From assembly GCA_003118195.1 (NCBI GenBank), contig BEXV01000106.1, positions 49,219-113,218 of the forward strand: DNA of 64,000 bases, written 5' to 3'. Shown in pieces: positions 14,301-26,800 of this stretch. Numbering within the stretch: position 1 is the first letter of the stretch; each line of letters begins with the position of its first letter. The notes under the pieces were generated by a model, which was given only the letters and a program-made list of their open reading frames with translations, ran no database searches and was not told the DNA's origin. The translations under genes were made by a program, and so were the position numbers. The DNA is from Hemicentrotus pulcherrimus. Its lineage: Eukaryota > Echinodermata > Echinoidea > Camarodonta > Strongylocentrotidae.

Positions 14301-17300
14301 GTCTCTGAACAAAATTGTTGTTAATCAATTACGAAAGAGTAAATTATTATACAATTTTTCATCGATAAGTTATTAATTGTGGATGAATAATAGATTATTG
14401 CTAGTGAAGCCAAACCTTTTTGCTGAAATGATTGTTAACCAATTTAGGGTTGATAACATTTCGATTATTTATGGAACGAAGATTCACAAATGGGGTGTCA
14501 TGGTCTAGGGGATGTGTCACCAGACTGGGGATAACATGGTTTATGGTTAGAGTCATGCCGTGGCACCAATGTCCTTTGGCAAGACTCTAATCTACATTTG
14601 CCACTCTCCATCGACATGTAGTAAACAGGTACCTGGTAGGAATTTACTCTTTGAATACTTTGAGCGCTTAAGGGCAGCTGGGATAAAACCAGGGAAATAA
14701 TACTACAATGAGTGATTTCAAGTTAGGTGTTAGTGTTAGTGTTAAGAGCAGTCAAGAGCTCTTAAATCGAGTGAACATTTTGCTGATGAAATTAACAATA
14801 CCGATATCAAAATCGATACATACTTGATTTCATGACGATGATTTAAAAATAGTACATCAAAACTAAAGATATCATGAAAAGTACAGAATAAATTTACACC
14901 TATTTCTCTGGTCTTGTAAAATAACTCATTTTACACAAAAGAATATATGAATTACCTGTTTCACATATTTTTATTTGATCGTCAGACAATAAATTGGCGT
15001 CGATCGTGCGTTGACTATGTGCGGGGACAACAATAACACCAAACTGGAAATCAATATTTGCTTAATCCCTAGGGGCTAGTGTTAGTGAATAGGACATTTG
15101 TACGTGAAATATTAACACCAGCCACAAAGGTCGGTTCAGCAGATGACAATTTTGCAAAATCGATAACACTAGCTACCGGAAGTTGAGTATATTCAGAGGT
15201 CAAAGCCTTAACACCAGCTGATTTCCATTTCGGTGTTTGGGCTAGTGTTAGTGTTTATTAAACACTAACACCAGCCTTAAACACCCAACTTGAAATCACT
15301 CATTGTAGGCACCCGTGCATCCCCTGGGATGGTACATGCACAATATAAATGTAGCTATTGTGGTTATGATTATGAACATTACAAGTGTGATTGTATTTTC
15401 TGTATATGTGTGTGTTTCAGGTCATCAGTTGACAGGGAAGTCGACCGTTGAGATCTATCGTCAGGTGTTAATGTCAGGATGTCGCTGTGTAGAGCTGGAT
15501 TGCTGGGATGGTAAAGGTGATACAGACCCTGAACCGGTTATTACCCATGGTTACACCATGTGTACTGATGTACTCTTCAAGGTATGATACATTCCCCTCT
15601 ATACAAATGTTACCTCTGTATAGTGGCCTGCCGTTAATTCTAAGATCTACCATAATTAACGGTGTATTAACCGCACGTTTTTGCCGCCGAAATAATTTCA
15701 AAGTCGGGGTGCGGTTTATACATGTTACACAAAAAAAAAGCAAGTCAAAACCAACACGAATTTGCACATATGGGACTACTAACGGTACAATAACTTTACC
15801 ACTATCGAACAGGACATTTCCACACATTTTACCGACAATTTTATCTTGCATTGTTGACATGAAGACGAAAATAATCTTCCAAAAACAACATCTGCCGATA
15901 GGTCTTGATCTAAGTTCGTGCCAATGCACTGCAAAAGTAAAAGAAGGGGCCGTTTAACGGACCTGCCGTGAAGCATCCAGCACGGAAAGTCGCCATTTTC
16001 AATCCATTTCAATGTATACATTACAAAAATCTGCTGGGTATGGCATCAGTGAGCAATGGCCGAGCGGTCTAAGGCGCTGGCTTCGGGTCCCAATCTACAT
16101 GGGTCCGCAAGAGATCAAATCCCGCCGTCGGGGAATGAAAACGGGGAGGGACACGATAACGCACAACGTAGGCTTCAGTCATTCACCTGGTCTGGATTCA
16201 AACACACTAATTAGGGTTTGACAGGCAGATGCTCTACTCACTGAGCTGACTCTTAAAAACTGGATCATCTTATTAATGTCTGTCTACATGAAGCACTATC
16301 AGCTCGCTCCCCACTACCTACCAAACCATCACAGACTAGACTTTCTTTATATCACAACTAAAATCTTACTTGTTCAAAAAGGCTTTCTGATGCATTTAAA
16401 ATGGAATATTGTATTTCATCAATATCTAAATACATTACTGTATCCTGTCATAACTTGCTTTCATTTCTCTGTAATTAATGTTGATAATGATTGATTATGA
16501 TTAATCTTGCCCTTAATTTGATATTTCTTTAGTTCATGATTAGTAGTTATTTGTAATTTTTTGGTTTCATAATTGTAAAGCGCTTCAATATTTTCTCTGA
16601 AGATGAAATGCGCTGTAGAAGCCTAGTTTATTATTATTATTATTATTGTTCAGAGTTTTTGTAAATATTTTGTTATGATTTTCTGCAGGATGTGATAGAA
16701 GCCATTAATGAAACAGCCTTCAAGACGTCGGAGTACCCTGTTATCCTTTCCTTTGAGAATCACTGCAAGTATGTGTTTTCTTCTAAGATTATCATGATTA
16801 GGGCAATTAAAGCTAATAAGTTCTCGTGATGAATTCAATTCTGGTTAACAGGAATCCATAATTGTTTATCATGCAGTAGGTTGATGATTAGACAAGCTAC
16901 GTACAGATAAAAATTTGCTCAAAGTCACATTCACTAGATTGTATGAGTTGCCATATTACAATCATGCCCAGATAGTTTTTTTCCATCTTTTATCACATCT
17001 TTCTTACAGAAGGGTAATTTCTGTTATTAATTGAAATCAATTGAAAAAGAGAACAGGAATTGTATGTAAAGAGCTGTTTATAATAGTTTGAATATGATGT
17101 GATTTATTCCCTACCAATAAGTTTTTACCTTCCTCTGCAACACATGAACTATTAATCACTCTGCTTTCAAGTGTGAATGTACTCTTTCATAACATCATTA
17201 GGGTGGATATTTCCTGCATTATTTATAGTTATGTCATGCTTAGTGATTAACAAGGGCCCTAGAGTCTAGTTAGTGCTGTAAATTGAGGGAAATGGATATT

Positions 17301-20300
17301 GTTTATCACAAAAAGATTATATCAACTATTTTTCCTCAAAAGAGACTTTTGTAGTACAAAACTGGAAAACAATTGTGCATGCAATTTCAGTTTTCCCATT
17401 TTAACTTGAAAATCATCATTTCTCTTTTTGACACTATGTTTTCTACTTCTTGTTCTCTCTTTATTGGAAGTACATCTGTTTATAGTATACATGTTCCTGC
17501 TAAACATACTACTTTCCATTGCTAAATTACACTCTTAATCCCTTTGTTATCCCTATCATATTAACATTACAATGTATTTAATTTTAATTCTACTTTAATT
17601 CCATACACTACTGTGTTTTATGAAAATAATATGTGAAAAATGATTCACTTAACTTAGCAAATCATTTACAGGCATTTTCCCTGTATACATTGTTTCGCTT
17701 AATTTATGTCCACTTCAACCATTTTTCCAGCTTTATTTTAATTTTCCATTGCTTGGTCATTTTATTGTGAGCTCGGTGTATGAATTCTGTAGAGATCTAA
17801 GTTGTAAAAAATGTTGTTGCTATTAAAATATGATTTGTTCTTCATATTGCTGTCTGTCCTTGTCTCATATTGATGTCTTTCTGTCCTTGTCTTACTAACA
17901 GTCAAAAGCAGCAGGCCAAGATGGCTCATTATTGCAGAACAATCTTTGGAGACAAGCTTCTCATTGATCCACTCCCAGAGTTTCCTGTAAGTACATACAT
18001 ACATACATACATACATACATACACACACACATACATACATGTACATACATACATGTAGATCAATCTCAACACTTAAACTTGGCATCCATAAATGGGGGAT
18101 GACTACTTGGTAACATAATGAGTAATACTTTTTCTTTCCAGGAGTGCTTCAGACCTTCAGTTATGGCATACATGAGAGAGTAACCAGAATGGATGTTCTG
18201 TGTATTCTTGATGATGTATGTAGTTCGTATATGTAGATCTACAGTTAACACCTGAATTATCCATACCCTTGTAAATATGATGCTTTTTCTTTCCTAACCC
18301 AAGAATTCAAAACCCACAATCAAAAAGGTTCTTGCAGTTCAAAATATTGTTGAGTGACAAATGAGCTGACTGCTCGGATTTGAATCCAGGATCAAGTACA
18401 AATCATTCATTTTTTTTTAATGATAGTTGACCTTCTTATGAAGTACTGCATGTTTAATTGATTCTTCATGTACATTTAAACTATAACACTGGCTTTATCT
18501 TAGCAGCCATATATGGATTTGGTTTTGAAAGCATTCAAGGAATTCTTGAAGGCATAGAGATGTCATGGTCTTGTGGATATGTCCCTGGACCATGGATTAA
18601 AGGCCTTGGTTTGATTCCCTGCCATGGTATTAATGTTAACAGCAAAATAAGGATGGATATCAGAAGGAGACCATAAATAATCACTTGAGAAATGTTCATA
18701 GAATGATTGTTGGTTACATCGGGGCATTTCCTCTAAAACAAGTGCAATATTACAGAAAGGTTCACTAGATTCATGGCAAAAGGTATGTTATTTTATTACA
18801 ATTATTAATTGCTCATAATCATAAGAGGTGTCGAGGTCTAGTGGATACGACACCAGACTGTGGATCATATGGTTCATTGTTCTGGTTCATCTGTGGCACT
18901 AATGTTATTTAGCAAAATGTTAATCTAATAGGAACTTATTCCTTGAAGGCTTTCAGCACCTTAGGGTAGCTGGCACTTTGTAGGTGCCTTGGGCATCCCC
19001 TGGGATGGATACGTGCGTAATATAAATGGAGCTTTCATTATTGTTATTATTATAATAACTATTATTACTATTGAATGCACTTTTTCTCCTCAGTTGGAAG
19101 CGGGGAAGCCCCAGCCCTGCCCAGCAGCCCTCAAGAATAAGATCCTGGTGAAGAACAAGAAACGCAAGCATACAGATGCAAGCAAGAAACGAGCAGGTAA
19201 GGGATCACCCATGGCCGGCTTGCAGTAGCTGTTTGCTTTACCTCTTGTACTCCAGCTAATACATTGACGCTTGTTCCCTCCGATATAATGTACCTTTGAT
19301 GTGTTCTATGTAGCCAAACAAAATGTTAACTTTGTTTTCTCTTATAACAGGATCTAACCAGGAAGTACATGTACATCCTTTCAAAAGGAAAAAAAGAACA
19401 TTAAAGTCAAGTCAAAAAGTCAAGAATGTTGAAGAAAGAGAACAAAAATTGGATAACAGCCAAAAAGGGATATATCCTGCTATTGTACCACACCTATGAT
19501 CATGTTACATTTTCCTGCTATTTAATCCATAGTAGTCTATGAGGTACTTGATATTTGGAATATAATTGTGTCTACAGTATGTGATGCATATAAAGTAGAA
19601 TACCTAATATCACAAATTATTTTTTTTCAGTAAAAAAAAGCAGTAAATTGTCTTCTGTTTATGCTCCATGTAAAACTCCTCTTTCTATGATGACAAATAT
19701 AACCAAAAAAATGAAAAGTCCTTTTATTGACTTTTCTCAAATCATGGATGGAGGCTAGTATAGAAACTTTCATCTCAAACAACATTATGAACAATGTTTT
19801 CATGCAAAGTATAATTTTTTTCAGTTGTTTCTTTTTTGTTTGTCTGATTATATAATGTGCTAAATTGTCCATCTTTATTAGACTTTGTGTATTTGCCTAT
19901 TGAAGATAGCCCTTTATACCACAGCATCTAACTATATATTTTTTTATAGTAGGTCTTGCATTCAGTTTTGCTTTTCCCGATGAGCATATATGTGTTTATT
20001 CAATTTATTTATTTTATACTTGTACATATACTTTTGCACGTGGAATAAGATACTATCATGCTTTTATCTCAATTAATCAGGCATTAACTTGAGCTTGTAT
20101 AGAAGCAAGAGCTAATGTTTATTGACATGTAAGTCATGTTGACATACAGACTGAGTAGCATAGTATGAGGAGACTCCCCTCTAGCAGTTCAGTCCCTGTG
20201 GAATCAAGTTGACTGATTGAGCTCCCTCCACCATCCTTCAATATAGACAAACAAAAGATACATGAGTTGAAAAAAGATTCTTCTCGACATGACACATGCA

Positions 20301-23300
20301 GCTTCTTTTTTTTTTTTTATGAAGTGGAAATGAGACACAGTTTTCAAAGCATCCACATGAAATGGAACCATTCCCAGGCCCTTTCTTTTGATTGTCACGT
20401 AAGTTTGTATTTCGCAAATCAGAAAAAAAAATAACATGGCATATACACCCTAAGGTGTATTCTGATGATTTTGTGTTTTGCAGAAAAATGGTGAAAATAT
20501 TCAAACAGAAAAGCAGTACATATTACATACAGTAATCTACTGAAAATGAGATGTTTATGTCAATGCATATGTCATCCCCAAACAACAACAACAACAACTA
20601 AAACCAAACATCAAAGAAGTGTGGACTGTTAGAGCTAAATACAGCATTAACTTTGAATATCTCAGTCACACTGCCAAATTGACTCCAAACCTTTTGACTC
20701 ATTTGGGGTTGATGTAGTATTGGTTTGGTTTATTGAGGGAGGGATGTTGGTCTAGTTGGTGTGACTGGGGCATGGCTATGGGCCTGTCCTCATCAGCTCC
20801 AGTTTGCCAAATAACCAATTTTCAGACTCTGGATATTTTCCCGAAGCTCGAAAATGCGTCTTCACCAGACCGATACCATCATCACAAACTAGCTAGGATG
20901 GGCGCAAATTAGCCCGCTTTTCCCCCAAATAGTGGGATATTTTAGAAACAAGACCAAGATTTAGCGGCATATTTTCTCAACCAAATATCCCACTAATTGC
21001 AACTGCAGGCTGATGAAAATGCAAATTAACCAATTAATTTGCGATCAGGATAGTTAAAAAGGTGGGTCATTTGGCAAACTTGAGCAGATAAGAACAGGCC
21101 TTATAAATGAGGGATTGTTTTGGTACCTACTTTCATAACTGAATCTGAGAGTTGGCAGCTGTTGAAGTTTCATGTATTTTAGAATCCAAAGATTGAATAC
21201 TTCTGAAACAGATGATGCCCATGGGAGAGATTGCAGGAGACAGTGTTTAAATTTAGATATGTGTGAAAATGAAAGAAGCTAATTTGACTTATGAACACTT
21301 GTTTGTGATGATGATGATTGAATGTAGAGTCTTGCTTTGTATTATCAAAGAAGATCACAACCAATTTATATTAANGGGGGGGGGGGACACATATTTAAAT
21401 TTTGAACTGACATTTTACAAACTTGATTTTGACTTCACAGGTGTATTAAGAAGATCAAAGGAACCAGTTCAGAGCACTTTGATTTCCATGCTCAATTTAC
21501 ATGTAGAGCTACACACTGAATCATCTGAAGGTATACCATGTATACAATACTATGCAGGGAAATTGACTAATCTAAATGTACCATTGGATCAACTTACCTG
21601 GAGGAGCTTATCAACATTGCTCTATTCATCATACTGTATTTATTATCTGTATATACTACTCTACTTTCTTCTGTGTCTTTGTTTCTTTTCATATTAGTAT
21701 ACATGTATGGTATAGTGAAAAGTGTAGATCATGAGACGTTCCATTAACACATTCAGTATCATGACTACGTTTTGTTTCTTTCTAACAGAGTTTGATATAT
21801 GTTGAGAGGCAGAAGGGCGTTAACTCTGTGTATGAGTTAACGTCCTTGCTTCAAACAGACGTTATACTTGAGAGAAGGATTTATTTGTATGAGGCAGCAG
21901 AAGCAAGGGTGATAGTGCTAGATTTGTTAATGGGCTAATGTGTGGGTCATTCATTATAGCTGAGTTATACCTGTTATGTTTGCTAATTAATACAAGGCCC
22001 AACTAACACAGTAATTGAATACATAGCATGGGGGTATGGTAAACATAACAATGGTAATAGTAATGACAATAATAAATATGAGCTAATGAACCATGGTTTT
22101 TTAATTTTTTTATAGCTGATTCACCCATTGTTATTCCAGGATTCTAACTACAAATAAACATTTGCTGGATATTACTTCCCAAATGAACTAATAAAAATGA
22201 ACAAAGAGTATAATTTGTGTTGAATTGAATGGAAATCACGCATAGATTTATATTTTCATGAGATACATTCCATAGATATTGACTGTTTCTTGCAGATGAA
22301 GCCGAGCATGCCTAGGGGAAGGTTTTGTTATGTCAGTGAACATATAGTGAAATGACGTATACAATGTATGTTTAACAATTCATTGTGTGTTTGGCAGAAG
22401 GGTATAAATGGATACAAAGACAATCAATGTTCATTTCAGAAATTTGATGCAAAATTATGACTATCAATGCTATACATTAAAGTCAAAACATTAAACAGTG
22501 AAAGCTTTACATCAGCAATTTTAAACAATTTTGTTTTTGAATGTCCAGACAATGTTCATGTTTTGGCCTTTCTGCGGAGTGCGCAGTAAAGCATTTAGCA
22601 CTTGCATAACTGTAATGATATCCTTGAAACATAGTATGTAAGGTCAGCTTCATCCTTCCTCTTGATTTGATTGGCTGATGACTTTGATTGACAGGAAAGC
22701 GTCGATTTAGCTCCACCTCCTCTTTCACCAGTTCGTTTGATGCGGATGAATCGACGGAAACGTCGTCCTCTACGATGAGACGAGGTAGACCTGCATATTT
22801 TCTTTCTCACTGATTTCACCCATCATAGCATGCTTGGAGCATCATGCAGTACATTCAAAGCATCAGTAGTTGTCCTCCTGCATCATTATTTCTTATCCAG
22901 ATGAAGCCTAATATAGCCTCAGTCTATTGATGTGATATGAATGTGATCCACTTTTGGAAGGAAATAACAATATCATGAAGAGTTCAATGTAAAATCACCC
23001 GGAATGAGTTTCTTAACAGTCTTACAAATAGAAAACAAAATTGTGTGGTAATTTGAGCCTCAAAATGAAGAAAAGGCCAGGTCAGCTTTTAATTACCGGT
23101 AAGGACATTCATGCAATCACTACAATTCAGATCTGAGTTAGCATTTTCTCTGACTGGAAGGCTACCAATCTTGTGCAACAATTACAAAATTGTACCGTTC
23201 ATGTGATTTTTGTTGTTGCAAATCTATAAATTTTCTCATTGAATGATATTGCAATTGCTTCCAAAGTGAGTTCCTATCAGATCAGATGATTGTAGGGTAT

Positions 23301-23841
23301 TATGGGCTTTATGATAAAAACACTACATGGGGAGTCTTGTACCTTTTAATGTTGATGAGAAACTACTCAAGAAATGCTCTTGGGTAACTTGTCTGGGAAT
23401 GTTTCATTTAGTTTACTACTACTTCACCACAGATTCAGGGCTAACCCAGAGCCCACTGTTTCTCTTTTAATGAAAACAAAACTCTTCCATTAGTACATGT
23501 ACACGAGTACTTCATGGACATATTCAACTCATTTGGTAGATAATGGTTGAGGAGGGCCTTGGATATTCCTGGAACTCCCCATGTAGCAATTTTATGTGTA
23601 TTTTTTTTTGTTAATGAAAAAGTGTAAGATTAACAAGATTTTCCTTTTCCACTTGTTAGGATAGCTGCAGTGTGCAATGGGATAAAGATAGATTATGTCC
23701 TGATTTACATGCAGCGGACATGGAGAATGGTGAGAAAGGGATAAATCTGCTATGAGAATAAGCCTGGAGAAAGAGAAGACACGTGAGCAAGGGTAGGAGC
23801 AAGAGGGTTAAAGAGAAAGAGAGAGAGGGGAGGGAGAGGGT

Positions 23842-23873
<32 letters not shown>

Positions 23874-26800
23874 GTGGAGTGGATTGGAGCATAGGGAAGA
23901 GAGCGGGAAGGAAAGAGAGAAAGACAAGAAGTTTGGGGTGATATAGGAAGAAGATAGATAATGGGATATTCTAACAGCATGAAAACCCCACCTATTATGT
24001 ATGACCCCACCTAGTCCCAAATCTGGCCAATATGATTTTAATAATCTCCGCCAACACAACGCAACTCCTCCTGCTTGCTGCTAAGTCAAGGTGGCATGAT
24101 TCCAAATTAGTATGCTCTGCAAAAGAAATCTTAGGCTGGGTGTACATATTGCTTGATCAAGCCATCTTCGCGGCTCGCAGCAAGTGTAGGAAATAATATA
24201 GAGAACAATCGTCCAGATTCTGGACTAGCCCCGACCCAGTCTGCATTCTGCATGAGGAAGCACATACATGAATACCAAGGGATTAAGTTCAATCTTACTG
24301 AGATCTCTATAGGAAAGGAACAGGGGATCTATGTTAGCTTTTTCAAAACAATTTAAAGGAACCCATATGATGTGTGCATTTATACTTTTGGATTGTATCG
24401 TGTCAGTGGCTATCTTCCCATTATTTTTAATCTCATGTTCTTTTGCCATGCAAGGGACCATGGTAAATCTCAAAACTTAAATGCACTCATCAATGTTATC
24501 TCATAATAGACAAGTCGTCTGATCTCAATACATATTGTGTTCATTGTGTTCCATGAAAAATGAATGATATTACTTTTCTTTTTTATATCATGTAAATTTA
24601 CAATCCGTTATGGGACTGTATTTCAATTGGCTCTTCATCAGATGCTGTGTTCGTTGTGTCATTCTGTAAACATTGTGTTTTTATCATCTGCATATTCTGA
24701 GTGATGTTGTAAGTCCAGAAAGACGAGGACAATCTGAGAAAAGGTTATCCATTCATGATTGGTGTTAAAATGATAATTGTATTGCTCTCTGTCTACCACA
24801 AGTCAAAGTTTCTAATATGATGTTTGATGGCGTAGCATGGTTCATTTCAATATTAAATATACATGAAGAAGAAAGTATTGTTCAGAGGAGATTAATAAAT
24901 GTGTGAGACTTAAACTTGCTCTTTAGAGCACTTATAATAATAATAATAATAATAGCCCAATAGTCCACTCCAAATTTTATTAAACCGAAACGGAAATTCT
25001 TCTTGCCCAATTGATCGTGAGCCTGGCAGCCTCTGAGCAGCGCCTGATCGACGTTGACCTATCCCTTATTGTTGAACGCCAAACAAGGTAGCAACAGCTC
25101 CCATCTTTTGACGTCTTTTGGTATGATGCGGCTGGGGTTCGAACCCATGACCTCCAGGTTGTGAGGCGGACGCTCTACTGACTGAACCAAGAGAAGACTC
25201 AAAAGGGTTAATTGATAGGATTAAATCAATGAAACTTGAACGATTGTGTTAATTTTAATGGGACTGACACAAGATTTAGAGTTTCTGCTGCTGACAGATT
25301 AAAAGTATGTACTATATACATTAAAAGGTTAGAAATAAAAACCAATTTTTGTTACTACTCACATACATTCCATTGTTCATAACAATATCAGGTATATGAA
25401 TCAATTTCCATACAGTACCATGTGTATGAATTACTTGATCAACAGTTTTATATGCGCTGATTTTTGTAATATGAATACATTTATTCAATCAGATCACTGC
25501 ACTTTATGAAGCCTGATATTTAATCAATAAAACCTGTCACATGTTTATGTGGGTATTCCAATGCATATTTGTACTTCTTACTCCAGTTCCACTAGAAGGA
25601 GACTGTATGATAATACAATTAGTATATCATTGCACAGGTACATTGGAGCATAAAATGGTAACATGTTACTTGCTATACACATGTATTTATCCAAATATTA
25701 CTCACTTGTGGTCTCATGTTTTGTCTGGTATTCTAATTGATTACAAATGGATATTTCCAGATTATTGTATGTGGAAATATATAAGGGAATGTTGAGATCC
25801 TTTCAATTAAAATAGATGATCTCAGACACTTTTATCAAGAGAAAGGTCATTTTATTATTCCATTATCATACCAGTTTTTATCACAATTTTAGATATGATT
25901 CATTTAATCCACCATTTTCTTTACAGATGTACTTCTAAATGGGTTTAATCAGCACCTATCTAGATGATTACAGTAAAATAAAAGACAATATTTAAGATTT
26001 TACTGATTACATTTTTCTAATTTGTGTATTTCATCAAGGAAATACTTGTTACTTCACATTCTTCTATCATATGCAATACATTTGTTGTTCGGTCTATAAT
26101 TGAAAATTGTATTTTCATTTCCTTTCTAATTTCAAGTATTTCCGTAGTGTTTTTGAATTTCCAGTCCATTCTATTACTTCTTCATTTTGTTGTATTCTTT
26201 AGTCTAGGGCTCCAATATGCTTTATCTGTACTTTGGTCTCTTTAATTTAAGGTAAAAGTAAACCTTTTAGTTTATCACATTAGGTTTCTGTATCAAACAC
26301 AATGTCTTAATGATAAGGGAGTTAAGTTCGGTTTCGACATTACTTTTTTTTGTGACACCAGGTCGACGCCTTCAGAGCACAACATCATTGACCTCGATGG
26401 ATAGTGGAGATGCTGGTGATAGTAGGCCTACTCGGTCAGGTAGTACATCAAGCCTTGTTGATCACATTACTCAACCCTTTTCAAACTTATTTTAATCTTT
26501 AATTCATGGTGATGTCACTTTCATCTCAATACAGCCAATGGGAACTCACAAACTGGAGATATTAATCAGAAAATTCCTGTCCTTCTATCTATGCCTTAAT
26601 ACTTCTACAGTAGAGTTATCTCTTCGTAAAGCTTTTAAATTCATACTATAATTTCTTCATTCTCTTTCAAATCTCTGTATCTCAGATATCTGTATCATTT
26701 CTGTTTTCAGCAAATAGGTTATTATTGATGGCAATAGGTGATTTTGTGGCTTGAAAATTGAAGAAAATGTCACACTTAATGCAAATTTAATTTTCTTCGA

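Larger units (their letters stand above)
19197..22694. other. Intron 9
   Basis: Holds the candidate terminal exon (19351), a MITE (20782-21102), an N followed by poly-G (21375-21386, likely assembly uncertainty), and the GGCGTTAAC hairpin repeat (21795-21860). The rest is AT-rich with nothing recognised. Confidence 0.6.
22785..26361. other. Intron 10
   Basis: Contains a GA-rich tract (23811-23872), a minus-strand tRNA-derived SINE (24934-25192) and AT-rich sequence. A good acceptor at 23660 (CCACTTGTTAG) leads to an in-frame stop in phase 1 and was rejected. Confidence 0.6.

Noticed and set aside
15474..15957. 149-151-codon frames on both strands overlapping exon 6
   Set aside because: Shadow of exon 6 and of a GC-richer repeat; no homology recognised.
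16050..16132. tRNA-Leu gene
   Set aside because: D and T arms are recognisable, but the acceptor strands do not pair and the region is the head of a SINE with an ATT tail.
23661..23731. Possible cassette after acceptor TTCCACTTGTTAG with donor GTGAGA
   Set aside because: In incoming phase 1 it begins GA TAG, an immediate stop; other phases do not match the neighbours.
23656..24059. Ser/Leu/Pro-rich minus-strand frames
   Set aside because: Complement of the GA-rich tract.
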